DNA of 64,000 bases from Ostreococcus lucimarinus CCE9901 (GCF_000092065.1 NC_009368.1:310001-374000); one strand, 5' to 3'; positions 17,192-27,619 are shown, counted from the first letter of the stretch. Numbers and translations: made by a program. The notes: generated by a model from the sequence alone, not told the origin.

Positions 17192-18094
17192 TTATTGACG
17201 ACCTCCTGAGCGCTGCAAAGCGGCGAGTTTCGCTTTAGTCGCCACGAGTTCGCGGCGGAGCGCGGCGTTTTCCTCTTCGAGCGCTCGCATCGCGCTCTCG
17301 CGCTTTTCGCGACTTCTCGCCGCGCTCTCGCGGTTACGGAACAGCCGCTCTTGCATGCGGAGCGCTTTCTCGGCTTCGGTCTCTTTCGGGGCGCCTTTCG
17401 GCTTCCGTCCCATCTTGAGCGGGGCGATGGCTTGTCGAAACGCCGGAGGCGTGGCGATGCCGCTGCGCTTCTTCAACCGCTTGGGTTCGTAGGACACGCC
17501 CGGAACGGTGGGAACTATCATCATCGACACCCGGGACGGCGCACTCCCCGTCGTTTTCGTCGTCGTCGTTTTCTTCACCGCGGTCGCCCTCCCGTTCGTC
17601 GCCCTCTTCGCCTTCGCCTTCGCCGTCTTCCCCGCCGTCACCGTCGCCGTCGTCGTCGCCGCTTCATCCCCCCCGGCGTCCGCCAGCGCCAGCGCCGTCG
17701 TCAACTGCATGAAATTCATCGTCGGCAGGCTCGGCAGGCTCGGCAGGCTCGGCTCGCGTCCCCGCGCCGTCCCGCTCGCGCCGCTCGAATTAATCTTCGC
17801 CCACACGTCTCCCATGCTCTGCCGTCCCGCCTCGTCCGGCAATCGATCGAATATTTTCGCGTCGATCGTCGACGCCTGTCGCGCCACCGCCGTCGCCACC
17901 TCGCGCATCGTCGCCGTCGCCGCGTCCGCGCCTCGTCCGAGCGCGTCCAGCGTCAGCCCGAGCGCGGGGTCGTCCGCGTGCGCGCTCAGCGTCGGGACGA
18001 GCTCGCGCGCCCATTTACGCAGCGAATCATCGCGCATCACCGCGTCGTCACCGTCGTCCGTCGTCGCGTCGCGTCGCGTCGCCGCGCGCGGCAT
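17192..18094 (-). CDS. bZIP transcription factor
   Basis: About 300 aa. The basic region ERLFRNRESAARSREKRE near residue 250 carries the N-x7-R bZIP signature, and is followed by Leu/hydrophobic heptads (MRALEEENAALRRELVATKA), a short zipper at the C-terminus as in plant group A/G-type factors. The middle is low complexity (Lys/Thr/Ala) with a possible nuclear signal. There are two candidate starts, 18094 and 18037; the second opens with MRDDSLRKWARELVPTL, which looks more conserved. Its promoter is shared with the divergent coiled-coil gene and contains a long palindrome built around CACGTG, a typical bZIP site, so autoregulation is possible. Confidence 0.85.
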   Translation of the reverse strand: MPRAATRRDATTDDGDDAVMRDDSLRKWARELVPTLSAHADDPALGLTLDALGRGADAATATMREVATAVARQASTIDAKIFDRLPDEAGRQSMGDVWAKINSSGASGTARGREPSLPSLPSLPTMNFMQLTTALALADAGGDEAATTTATVTAGKTAKAKAKRATNGRATAVKKTTTTKTTGSAPSRVSMMIVPTVPGVSYEPKRLKKRSGIATPPAFRQAIAPLKMGRKPKGAPKETEAEKALRMQERLFRNRESAARSREKRESAMRALEEENAALRRELVATKAKLAALQRSGGRQ

Positions 18095-18451
18095 CGCGTC
18101 GCGTCGTGCCGCGTCGCCGCGCCGATCGACCGGTCGCGCGCGTCGATATCGCCACGTGGCGATATCTGGATATTCGACGAGTCCCGACCCGTCGATCGAG
18201 CCCAGATCCGATCGCGCGGGTGCCGACCGACGCCGCCGCGCGCGACGGCGACGGTTCGCGCGCGACGGTATTTTTGGACGGCGCGCGACGGCGCGCGACG
18301 GCGCGCGCGCGCAGAGCGCGGCGCGCGACGCGCGGGCGAACGCGCGCGACGGTGCCGGCGACGCGCGCGGCGACGCGCGGTCGGCGCGCGACGGCGCGCG
18401 CGAGGAAACGGACGCGCGAGGACGCGACGGTTCGTCTCGCGCGCGGACGCG
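18095..18451. other. Divergent promoter between bZIP and coiled-coil genes
   Basis: These 357 bp separate the start codons of two divergent genes. The left part (18121-18190) is less GC-extreme and holds the 22-bp palindrome at 18145-18166 plus a further GATATTC at about 18168-18175. The right part is dominated by GCGCGACGG-type simple sequence. No gene is seen. Confidence 0.6.
18145..18166. promoter_or_regulatory. 22-bp perfect palindrome with central G-box
   Basis: GATATC (18145-18150), GCCACGTGGC (18151-18160) and GATATC (18161-18166) together form a perfect 22-bp inverted repeat whose centre is CACGTG. It lies about 50 bp upstream of the bZIP start at 18094, and 286 bp from the coiled-coil gene. 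CACGTG is a bZIP/bHLH core; the flanking GATATC arms extend the dyad well beyond a normal G-box. Confidence 0.7.
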
Positions 18452-20842
18452 ATGGGAGGCGCGCGCGACGACGACGTCGCGACGCACGCGGAGCGGGCGC
18501 GACGGGAGGCGCGAGCGATCGAACGGCGAGCGACGCGGTTGGAGCGACGCGCGGAGGCGCTGCGGGCGCGGCGAAAGGCGCTCGGGACGGAGGCGCGGGA
18601 GGAGGACGTGGCGGCGGCGCGGTGCGCGGCGGAGGCGGAGCGCGAGGAGGCGAGGATTCGAGCGCGCGGGCGCGGTGAGACGGTGGAATCGCTGCGGGAG
18701 AAGCGAGACGCGGTGATGAGGACGCTAGAGGAGGCGAGACGGCACGAGGCCGAGCGGTTGGCGCCGATGGTGGTGAGCGCGCGGGAGGAGTGCGAGATGT
18801 TGCGCGAGGAAATCGAGGGATGCGGGAAGCGCGCCGAGGCGCTGACGGGGAGCAGAGACGAGCGCGAACGACGCGCGTGCGAGGTCGAACGCGCGTGCGC
18901 GAGCGTGCGAGAGGCACTGAAAATCGAGCGAGAGAGATTAAAGTGTGAGAAAGCGGTGTTGGGGAAAATACGAGCTGAAAAAGACGCACTGTTTGAGACG
19001 TTGACGCGCGCTCGAGCCGACGCGGCGACGCTCGAAACCCGCGCGGAGACGCTTCGATGCGCAGAAACCGATGCAGAGACGTCGGTGCGACGCAACGAGC
19101 AAGAATTGAGCGAACACGTGAGTAAGAACGCGAAGTTTGACGAGCAGCTGTCGACCGCGGAGAGAGGTTTAAACGATCTCAAGGCGCTCTTGGAGCGGGA
19201 ATCGTTGGCGCGAGACGAAATCGCCGCCGAGGGCGTGCGCCGCGAGCTCGATCGACGCGCGTGTCAGAAGTCTTTGACTCGAGCCAAGCAGACGTCGCTT
19301 CGTGAGACGCGTGCAAACGCACATCTTACGTATCTCGTGAACGAAATGTTGACGAACGCACGCTCGATTGCCGACATTGTCGAGGACGTCGAAGGGACAA
19401 AGGCTGCGCTCGAACGTGAGCTCGCCACGGCGGTTCGCGACACCAAGCGTACCATAGAAGAGCAAAACGCGCTCAGACTCGACGTGAACGAGCGTAGGGA
19501 AGAGTGCAAGGTAGAAATCACCAAAGGAGATTTGCTTGCGCACACCGTGACAGTCACCGTGCGCCAAGAAATAGCAGATTTAGAAGATGAGGTAAAATGT
19601 CTTCGTCGCGAGGAGGCGGCGAGAAATCGAATACAAAAGTACGTCGCCGACAGGGTCTCGCGCGCGATGAAGCGTCACCAAGGCGTGCAGCAAAACATAG
19701 CACAACTAAAATCGCTATTGCGTATCCGCGATGCGGAGATGATGGATGTGAAGTCAAATATCGACGACGCGCGAGAGCGCCGCTCGCACTTTGAACGCCT
19801 GCGAGAATTGACGACGACGCAACGCGACGCGTTCGCGACGATCGTGAGAAAATCTGGCGTCATCGCCGGAGCTACTCGAGAAAAGAATGAATGTTTACAT
19901 TTGAAAACGTTCGAGCTCGAGCGTCAAGCGCAAGAGAAAGATTGGGAAGTTTCCGCGGCGCGCGGAGAGACAGATGCGAAGAAGCGCGAGAGGGATGCGC
20001 GCCGAAATCAAAACGACGCCGTCTCGCACGTCATCTTGCGCGCCAGAGCGGACATGGAGGTGAGTGAAACCGAACTCGGAAAACTACAAAACGAGCTCAA
20101 GGCCGGGAAGTGCGATCAAGAGCTTTTATTCGAGCAATCAAAGGCGCTTGTGAAATCACGTCAGGCAGTCGCCATGGAGTTGCTCGACCGAAACGACGAG
20201 TTGTGTCAACTGTGCGATCGTATCGCCACGTCCGAAGACGTCAGCCGGCAGTGCGAAGAAGAGCTCGCGCTGCGTGTACATGAATATGAAACACTACGCC
20301 GTCAAGTACACGACCTAGAGCGTTCCCTGATCGTCGCGCGGCGAAACGTCGCCGCCATACCGCGCTACCAAGCCGAGATTTCGAGCAAGCGCTCGACGCT
20401 ATACGAGATGCGCGTCTCGGCGGAGAATCTGAGTCAGCGATTGGAAGATCCGAACGAGCACACGCGGTGGCGATTAATTCATGGTCCGAAGGGTGAGCAA
20501 GAAAACGACGTTGACGTGGACGTTTTCAACGATAAGCTTGCGAGCGTGGGATCGAGAATTCAAGATCAAGAGCGCGAGCTCGCGAGGCGTCGACTGAGAT
20601 GTCAAGACATCGATCGAGAGATTGAACGTTTGCGAGCGGTCATCGCCGAAAATGCAGACGAAGCGATCGAAACTGCGTCGTCGCTCAATCGAGCGAAATC
20701 CAAGCTCTCGGCCGTCGAGCGAGCGCTCCTCGCCGCGGTGTCCGAACTCACCATGTATCGAGCGCTCACCGCCGCGCTCGCCGACGCAAAATCGCGAAAC
20801 ATCGCCGAGATCGATGCCTTACGCTTGAGTTTAGAGACGTAA
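18452..20842 (+). CDS. Long coiled-coil protein, CCDC146/MBO2-like
   Basis: A 796-aa protein that is coiled coil almost throughout (E/K/R/L/A heptads). Near residue 665 the segment LEDPNEHTRWRLIHGPKG interrupts the coil. It resembles the conserved break in CCDC146/MBO2 proteins, which sit at centrioles and flagellar doublets; the RRELDRRACQKSLTRAKQT region also fits. The match is by pattern only, and other long coiled-coil families are possible. The start at 18452 is the first ATG after the divergent promoter; the frame is open far upstream but there encodes only simple Arg-rich sequence. Confidence 0.55.
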   Translation: MGGARDDDVATHAERARREARAIERRATRLERRAEALRARRKALGTEAREEDVAAARCAAEAEREEARIRARGRGETVESLREKRDAVMRTLEEARRHEAERLAPMVVSAREECEMLREEIEGCGKRAEALTGSRDERERRACEVERACASVREALKIERERLKCEKAVLGKIRAEKDALFETLTRARADAATLETRAETLRCAETDAETSVRRNEQELSEHVSKNAKFDEQLSTAERGLNDLKALLERESLARDEIAAEGVRRELDRRACQKSLTRAKQTSLRETRANAHLTYLVNEMLTNARSIADIVEDVEGTKAALERELATAVRDTKRTIEEQNALRLDVNERREECKVEITKGDLLAHTVTVTVRQEIADLEDEVKCLRREEAARNRIQKYVADRVSRAMKRHQGVQQNIAQLKSLLRIRDAEMMDVKSNIDDARERRSHFERLRELTTTQRDAFATIVRKSGVIAGATREKNECLHLKTFELERQAQEKDWEVSAARGETDAKKRERDARRNQNDAVSHVILRARADMEVSETELGKLQNELKAGKCDQELLFEQSKALVKSRQAVAMELLDRNDELCQLCDRIATSEDVSRQCEEELALRVHEYETLRRQVHDLERSLIVARRNVAAIPRYQAEISSKRSTLYEMRVSAENLSQRLEDPNEHTRWRLIHGPKGEQENDVDVDVFNDKLASVGSRIQDQERELARRRLRCQDIDREIERLRAVIAENADEAIETASSLNRAKSKLSAVERALLAAVSELTMYRALTAALADAKSRNIAEIDALRLSLET

Positions 20843-20963
20843 ACGAAACGATCTTGATGACGTGAGCGATTACGACGACGACCACGACGACGCGCGCTTG
20901 GACGAACGCATTCAAGCTAAAAGAAAAGAATTACAACCGCTGGGTCTTCGCGCGGTGCTCACC

Positions 20964-21391
20964 CTAACTCGCTAGTATTCCCAGTAGCACCAACACGCCC
21001 GCGATCGCGCTGTACTTGAGCGTCGTAAAAATCAACGCCCACGTCACGCTTATCAGCTTCACCCCAACGACCGCGAACCACACACCGAGCAATCCAAACA
21101 AAACCCCCACCGCCGCGCCCTCGGGCGTGAGCTTGTCCCCGCCCGGCAGCTCGCTCGTCGGCATGCTGAACACGTTGGTATCCGCCTTGTATCGCTGTTG
21201 GTACTTGAACTGATCCAAAAACCACGCCGCTTCGGACATTTGCACGTCTTTCTGCTCTTCTTCGCGCGCGCGACGACGGCGTGGCGATTTCGCTCGGACG
21301 AGGGCCGTTGAGGTTGGCGTTGGGGTTCGCACGCACCGCGAGTTCGGGACGCGGACGCGCACGCCGGCGCGCGCACGGTGCGCAACGACAT
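20964..21391 (-). CDS. Small two-helix membrane protein, probably plastid
   Basis: The mature part is clear: MSEAAWFLDQFKYQQRYKAD, then two hydrophobic helices (AAVGVLFGLLGVWFAVVGV and YSAIAGVLVLLGILAS) at the C-terminus. I do not recognise the family. The N-terminus is uncertain. A start at 21391 gives a transit-like MSLRTVRAPACASASRTR in another frame. It can be joined in phase by an ~80-bp intron with donor GTGCGT after 21337 and acceptor at 21257 or 21260, but no ACTGAC is seen. Alternatively the frame runs unspliced from 21524. The gene ends convergently about 120 bp from the coiled-coil gene. Confidence 0.5.
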
Positions 21392-21534
21392 CTGATTGAT
21401 GTCTCGGCGCGGTCGCGCGAGGCTGCGTCACGAGTTCGAGCGAGGCGCGCACTGCGGCGAAGGCTGGGTCGCCCAGCGAGCGAGCGTCGAGAGTAACTCG
21501 AGAGTCACGAAAGCAATGAATCAATCAAAATCAG

Positions 21535-22506
21535 CTATGTTTCCGTGGTGACGTACGTGTACACGTCTCCCGATCGCCCGAATCCTAGGGGTAGTTTTTT
21601 ACCCACGATGCCCGCGTAATCGCCGACGCTCCATCGGACGCACCGCTCGTGGAGCGCGTGCGCGTGCGAACCCGGCTCGATGTTTGGATTATTCAAGAAC
21701 TCGTCCACGCTCGCCCACTTCGCGCGCTCGATCTCTGTTTCCTGAATCTTAATCTCCCTCGACGCTCCATCCTTGACGCGCAGGCCGACGCAAAAGAATA
21801 AATCAGATTTGCCAAACAACCCAAAGTGGCCGTGTCGACACCCCACGACGGCGTCGAACGTCGTCTCGATCCCAGTCTCCTCCAACACTTCCCGCACCGC
21901 CGCGTCGGGAATGTCCTCCCCAGCCTCCAACAACCCCGTCGGCATCTTCCACAGATCTCTCCCGCTCGCCGGACCTCGTCGTTCCTGCACGAGGAGCACC
22001 TTTTCGTTTTCGCCGTCGTACACAAACGCCCCGACGCCAACCTGATGCGACGCATTATTCGGTATCGTCGACGCCTCATCGCTCGGCAACCACGTCGTCA
22101 TCATCACATACGTTCTTTCGGCGTGATGAAACTCAAATCCGCGCTCCTTCGCCACCGGAACCAACCGCGCGTCGTCGAGCGCGAGCTTCAGCCACACCCC
22201 TCGCGCGCCGCTCGCGCGCCACGTCGCCAACCACCCTCCCAGCGTCGCGTCGAACGCCTCCGGCGTGCGCGCCGCCCTCACGAACGCATCGTGCGCGTTA
22301 TCGACGATGATCCCACCGTATCGATCGATCGTCCACGGCGCGTTCGTCGCCGTCGCCATCGACGTCCCCGCGGTCGCCGTCGTCGTCGTCGTCGCGTCGC
22401 GTCGTCGCGTCGCCTCGCGCGTCGCGCCGTGGCGCGTCGTTTTTCGCACCGTCGCTCGAGCGCGTCGTCGCGCGCACGCGACGAGCGTCCTCGCGAGCGT
22501 CGACAT
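21535..22506 (-). CDS. Nudix hydrolase, NUDT6/plant NUDX type
   Basis: A 323-aa protein. The Nudix box is complete: GLLEAGEDIPDAAVREVLEE followed by TGI, with the catalytic RE..EE. The upstream ~100 residues (WLATWRASGARGVWLKLALD, FEFHHAERTYVMM) match the N-terminal domain that NUDT6 and Arabidopsis NUDX2/5/6/7/8-like enzymes share, so an ADP-ribose or NADH pyrophosphatase type is likely. The start at 22506 gives MSTLARTLVACARRRARAT, a possible organelle-targeting peptide; in-frame ATGs further upstream encode simple sequence, and the one at MATATNAPW is a cytosolic alternative. Confidence 0.88.
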   Translation of the reverse strand: MSTLARTLVACARRRARATVRKTTRHGATREATRRRDATTTTTATAGTSMATATNAPWTIDRYGGIIVDNAHDAFVRAARTPEAFDATLGGWLATWRASGARGVWLKLALDDARLVPVAKERGFEFHHAERTYVMMTTWLPSDEASTIPNNASHQVGVGAFVYDGENEKVLLVQERRGPASGRDLWKMPTGLLEAGEDIPDAAVREVLEETGIETTFDAVVGCRHGHFGLFGKSDLFFCVGLRVKDGASREIKIQETEIERAKWASVDEFLNNPNIEPGSHAHALHERCVRWSVGDYAGIVGKKLPLGFGRSGDVYTYVTTET

Positions 22507-22773
22507 GCGCGGCGCCGCGCGACCGCGCGCCGCGCGCGCGTCCGCGCGCCCACACACGCGGGTGTCGCCCCGCCACATCCCGGCACCCATATACATACCA
22601 TCAAACACACCCAAAGTACGCATACAAACCACATACGAAATACCACGCGAAATCCATCATTAAAATCAGGCACCCCCCGCCGCGCCCCATCGCGCGACAG
22701 GCGCGTCGATTTCGAAATCCCGCGTCGCCCGCGCGCCACTCCGCGACGCCGCGCGCGCCCGAGCGCACGCGCG

Positions 22774-25466
22774 ATGCCGCCCGCGCTGACGCCGAACGCG
22801 ATATCCAATATTCTCGAACAGACCCACGGATCGCAGGACTTCAAACCCATCGTCCAAGTGTTCGATCTGAAGGAATTGAAAACCAAACCCGACGCCGACG
22901 ACGCCGCGAAGCGATTCCGCGTCCTCGCGTCCGACGGTGGATTCGCGGCGCAGGGATTGTTCGGGGCGGAGTTGAACGCGATGTGCGAGCGAGGGGAAAT
23001 TACGAAATTCACGGTGCTGCGGTTGAGAGAGTACATCGTGAACGATCTGAACGGGAGACGGTGCGTGCGCGAGATGGGTTGGGATGGGCGGCGCGGCGCG
23101 GCGCGGCGCGGCGCGAGGGGCGAGACGAGACGCGCGAGGATGGAGACGCGCGATCGAGGGATCGCGATGATCTTGGATGGAAGCGAGGAAGGCGGCGCGA
23201 TGCGCGAGGGGGGTGACTGACGATCGTGCGAACGGACGAATGGTTTGAACGTAGGATTTTGATCGTCATGGACGCCGAGGTGATGGATCGGTACGACGCC
23301 GTCATCGGACAGCCGCGGGTGTGGCAGCCGGGGACTGGGACGAACGCGTCGACGGGGATGAACGCGGGGGGGATGCAACAGCAAAGAAACGCGTACGGAG
23401 GAGCGCCGGCGGCGCAGGTGGAAGGCTACGGGTCGGGTGGAGGGAACGGCGCGAATCTGGCGACGGAACCGCCGCGCGCGAGCGGTGGCGGGTACGGTGG
23501 CGGCGCGCCGGCGGCGCAGGGGCAGTATCGTCGAGATGGTGGCGCGGTGGCGCGCAATGAGCAGCCGAGGTCCATCACGCCGATCCATGCGTTGAACCCG
23601 TACCAGAACCGTTGGACTATTCGCGCGCGAATCACGACTCCGTTGGAGTTGCGCTCGTATTCGAATGCGAAAGGCGAAGGTAAGGTGCTCGGCTTTCAAG
23701 TGCTCGATGCCGACGGAACGGAGATCAAGTGCGTGTGCTTTAACGACACCGCCGTGCGCCTCGCGGGGGAGTTACGTCAAGGCTTGGTGTACGAAATTTC
23801 CAAGGGAGCAATCGTCACGCCGCGCGACCCGCGGTACGCGATTTATCAGTACGAAATTAAGTTGGATAACCACGCGACGTTCGTGCCGTGTCCAGACGCC
23901 GAACGCGACATCAAGAAGATGGTATACAAGTTCAAGAAGCTTTCTGAACTCGACGCGCTCAACGCCGGAGATATGGTGGATGTCATTGGCATCGCATACT
24001 CTGTGGGTGATTTGACGACGATCATGAAGCGCGACGGTTCCGAAACTTCGAAGCGTTCTGTGATGATTCGCGACGACTCGGACACATCCATCGAGTTCAC
24101 GCTTTGGGATCCGCACTCAGTCGAGATTGGCGGGCAAATCGAAAGCTTGATCGCTAGCGGCGAAAAACCCGTCATCGCGGTGAAGAGCTCTCGATTGGGC
24201 GAGTTCCAAGGCAAGAACATGGGCACCGTGAGCAGCACGATGGTAGAAATAAATCCCGACAGTTCCGAGGCGACGCGCATGCGCGTTTGGTTTGATCAAG
24301 GCGGCGCCGATAAAACTTTCAACTCCTTGAGCGGTTCTGGCGGTGGCGGCGGCAAAGGCAGTGGTGAATTGCTCTCGTTCTCGACTGTGAAAGAGATCGG
24401 TGAAGAACTCGTGGCTAAAAATGAGGGCGTGGCGTACCTGAGTTGCTGCGGTATCATAAAGCACATCAAACTCGGCGCGGAAGGTAACTTCTATCCCGCG
24501 TGTCCGTTGCTTAATGGTGAACGCACGTGCCAAAAGAAGCTGCGTAAAGATGACTCGACTGGTGAATGGAAGTGCGAACGTCACGCCGGTGAAAAAATCG
24601 AAGCCGCGGATTGGCGTTACATGTTTAGCATGGTTTGCATGGATCACAGCGATGAGTATTGGGTGAGCGTTTTCGGTGACAAGGGTGACAAGATTTTCGG
24701 GATAAGCGCCGCTGAAATGAAGGAAATCTACGACCGTGAACCGGAGCGATACGAAAACATGATCAGTGACGCACTGTTCAACGATTACTCTCTACGCGTT
24801 AAGGTCGCCGTTGACAACTACACCGACGTACCCCGCGCCAAGGGCAGCTTGGTTGAAATCGAGCGCGTCAACTACGTAGACATGAGCAAGAAGTTGATCG
24901 GCAAGATTGCAAAGCTTCACGCTGGCGAAGAACCCGAAGTGTACGTGCCGCCTACGAAGAAGCGTGCTTCCGATGTCGGTTACGGGCAGGAGAACAAGAT
25001 GCCGGCGTTCAACGGCGGTTGGAACCAAGCGGGTGGGCAAGCCAACGGTGGTGGCGCGAGTGCCGCGAACGCCGCGAACGCAACTTGCTACAAGTGCGGT
25101 CAGACCGGTCATTTTGCGGCAGCCTGCCCGAGCGGTGGCGGCGGCGGCGGCGGTGCGTCGTACAACCAATTCAATGGCAACGGCGGCGGTGGCGGCTTCA
25201 ACAACAACGCTCCGAAGAAGGGCGCTTGCCACAAGTGCGGCGGAGAGGGACACTGGGCGCGCGACTGTCCGAACGCGGCCTACATGGGCAACGGCAACGG
25301 CGGTAATCAACCGGTGCACAACGGCAACGGCTACGGTGGTGGCGGCTACGGTGGCGGCGGCGGCGGCTACGGTGGCGGCGGCGGCGGCTACGGCGGCGGC
25401 GGCGGCGGCTACGGCGGCGGCGGCGGCGGTTACGGCGGTGGTGGCTACGGCGGCGGTGGTTTTTAA
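22774..25466 (+). CDS. RPA1: Replication protein A large subunit with zinc knuckles (two exons)
   Basis: Exons are 22774-23060 and 23255-25466, 832 aa. Donor GTGCGT at 23061, ACTGAC at 23216-23221 and acceptor TAG at 23252-23254 restore LNGRRILIVMDAEV, matching conserved RPA70. Order: N-terminal OB fold (1-~110), linker rich in Gly/Gln, DBD-A (from ~TRWTIRARI region), DBD-B, and DBD-C with its zinc cysteines (YPACPLLNGERTCQKK ... WKCERH). After DBD-C there are two CCHC knuckles (CYKCGQTGHFAAAC and CHKCGGEGHWARDC) and a tail of YGGGG repeats. The subunit binds ssDNA in replication, repair and recombination. CCHC-bearing RPA1 forms are known in plants (RPA1C/E type); the Gly-rich tail is less usual. 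Confidence 0.95.
25320..25466 (+). repeat. Glycine-codon repeat tail of RPA1
   Basis: About 15-18-bp units of TAC followed by GGT/GGC codons are repeated in tandem and end at the RPA1 stop. They encode (Y-G4 to G6)n. Such repeats are prone to length change between strains. Confidence 0.85.
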
Positions 25467-25552
25467 AATCAGATCACGAACAAACGCACGAACGCACGAA
25501 TAGATGACACGCGCATGTAACATGAACGAACGAATACAACAAATTACAAACA

Positions 25553-27619
25553 CTATTCGTCGACGAGCGGAAGCGCGTCTCTCGAACGGATGGCTGGAAG
25601 CATAGCCGGAATCAAGTTCAGGTAATCTTCCAACAGTCCTGTCGTGGTGATGAACTGCCACGTGAAGAAGGCCATGACGAGTGATACGAAAAGCGTGGCG
25701 ACGAAAGCGCGCTCGCGGAAACCCGAACGCCGGATCATAGCGATCGTCGTTGCCATGACGGGATGAATCGTCATTCTGAAGTAGAACATCGGATAGAAAA
25801 CGACGAGCGCGACGGAGTACACGGCCAAGTGTCTCAAGTACTGACGACGCTGTGACCCAGACATTTGCTGCCACGTAAGACCTCGCCACGAGCCCGCTAA
25901 AGCTCGTCGCGGCGGTCTTGGAACGAAAGGTTCATGCTTGCACTTGACGCAGTGACACTTACCACCCACGATGCAACGAGGCAAGATGTGGGGCGAAAAC
26001 TTTTCATGCAGCTTTTCGATGCCATCGTCGTCCGCTTGGTAAATCAAAATGCGTCCCTTTGTGCTACTACTCACGACCTCGAGTAATATTTGCAACGCAC
26101 GTCTCATGAGCCACCACACATTGATGCAATGCACCTCGCACGCCAGCTCCGGGTAGTTGGCGTCGAGCGTCACGAGAGTCGTGGCGACGAGGGAAATCGG
26201 AAGCGAAGTCAAATCGATACCCGAGCAATCGACGAGCGCCACCAAACGACCTCGCATGACACCATTTGACTTCTTCAACCGCATCCACTCCTGCTCGGCG
26301 TGCGTCATCACCGCGGCAACGACTTCGTCCAAGCCTTCCATGCCCACTGCGTCCATGGCGGCTCGAAGTCTCAGCACGAGTTGATAACCGCCGCTCCAGC
26401 TTTGCTTCGGACCGTGAATGTATACCACGTTCTCAAACTGCTTCAGCTTGGCGTCGGTCAAGAACTCATACCTTCTGCGCCATTGCAACGATCGTTCCAC
26501 GGCTTGCGCCGCGGCGGACGTGTGCTTCCACTGTAACAAGAAAGCCGCGAGTTGGGTGTCGGTGAACTTGGCTCTCGCGGTCGGCGAGAGTTTATTTTTC
26601 AAAGCGTGAATCTCGTATTCGCGGGGAATTAACAGTGCGTTCCCGTATCCAGTATCTGTCGCCACCACACCAGTGTACACGGCGGCTGGCAGTCGATGTA
26701 ATCTATTCATTCCGCCCTTGACCCAACCGACGGGGCGCAGCAGCGCGTGCCTTTGCCTATGGCTTTCGGCGTACTCTCTCGATTGATTGATGCTCTCGTC
26801 GTCGCTCTCTTCATCGCTACCTATGTCTTCGTCACTGGCGTACTCTCCGTTCGTCCCCGTTCCCGATCCACGTCGACGCCTTCGTCTGTTCCTAGCCCCC
26901 GTGAATCGCGCGATGGTGCTCAGCTGTCCCTCCGCGTGCCGCATCGCGTACAGCACGTCCCTCGGCAACGTCTCCTCCAAAACCTCCCACGCCTCGTTCA
27001 CCGCCGCCCTATACGAACTCACCTCATTCTTCACCTTATTCTTCGCCAACAACTTCCCCAACCGCTTCGCGTGTCGCTGCAGCTTTATCCGCACCGCCGG
27101 AATCTTGCACACGCGCGCCGCCATTTTCGCAAACTTCCGCACGAAACATTTATACGGCGCCGACGCCGCGACGAGCAGCGCCACGCGTCCCGTGATCGTC
27201 GGCAGCGGCTTACTCGACGCCAGCCCCTTCGTCATCGTCGCCAACGCCTTGACGACGAGCGTTTCGATCCTTCGTCTTCGCGTCCCGACCGCGTTCGCCT
27301 TTAAAAATCCCAACGTTCGTCGTCCGCGGTGGTTGACGCGATACATCTCTCCCGCGCACACGCACGCCGCGACCAGCGGGCCGCGTCGTCGTCGGGCTTT
27401 GCGCAGCCAGACGACTCGCGCGGCGTAGCTCGCGAACTGCGCCGTGGGCGTCGTCGCGCGGTACAATTCGCGCGCGACCGCCGCCGTGGACGCCGTCGCG
27501 AGCGCGACGGCACCGCGACCGAGCGGGCGCGTCGTCGCGCGCGCGACGACGCGAACGGCGACCTCAGCGGTAGCACCATCGTCCGCGCGCGTCGACGACG
27601 CGCCGGACGACGGCGTCAT
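25553..27619 (-). CDS. CRAL-TRIO (Sec14-like) membrane protein
   Basis: A 688-aa protein. The N-terminal ~220 residues are basic and Ala-rich with several amphipathic segments. An acidic Ser-rich linker (SDEDIGSDEESDDES) follows near residue 270. The segment from ~360 to 540 reads like a CRAL-TRIO N and lipid-binding domain: FTDTQLAAFLLQWKHTSAAA, YELVL-like GYQLVLRLRAAMDAVG, GRLVALVDCSGIDLTSLP and ELACEVHCINVWWLMRRALQ. Two C-terminal hydrophobic segments (YSVALVVFYPMFYF, AFVATLFVSLVMAFFTW) anchor it. A CxC..CxxC cluster (CIVGGKCHCVKC) precedes them. Lipid ligand unknown. Confidence 0.6.
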   Translation of the reverse strand: MTPSSGASSTRADDGATAEVAVRVVARATTRPLGRGAVALATASTAAVARELYRATTPTAQFASYAARVVWLRKARRRRGPLVAACVCAGEMYRVNHRGRRTLGFLKANAVGTRRRRIETLVVKALATMTKGLASSKPLPTITGRVALLVAASAPYKCFVRKFAKMAARVCKIPAVRIKLQRHAKRLGKLLAKNKVKNEVSSYRAAVNEAWEVLEETLPRDVLYAMRHAEGQLSTIARFTGARNRRRRRRGSGTGTNGEYASDEDIGSDEESDDESINQSREYAESHRQRHALLRPVGWVKGGMNRLHRLPAAVYTGVVATDTGYGNALLIPREYEIHALKNKLSPTARAKFTDTQLAAFLLQWKHTSAAAQAVERSLQWRRRYEFLTDAKLKQFENVVYIHGPKQSWSGGYQLVLRLRAAMDAVGMEGLDEVVAAVMTHAEQEWMRLKKSNGVMRGRLVALVDCSGIDLTSLPISLVATTLVTLDANYPELACEVHCINVWWLMRRALQILLEVVSSSTKGRILIYQADDDGIEKLHEKFSPHILPRCIVGGKCHCVKCKHEPFVPRPPRRALAGSWRGLTWQQMSGSQRRQYLRHLAVYSVALVVFYPMFYFRMTIHPVMATTIAMIRRSGFRERAFVATLFVSLVMAFFTWQFITTTGLLEDYLNLIPAMLPAIRSRDALPLVDE

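Noticed and set aside
17351-18451. Upstream extension of the coiled-coil gene
   Set aside because: The frame is open but antisense to the bZIP gene and low complexity; the ATG at 18452 follows the shared promoter.
21826-22773. Upstream extension of the RPA1 frame
   Set aside because: It runs antisense through the Nudix gene; the RPA1 N-terminus fits the ATG at 22774.
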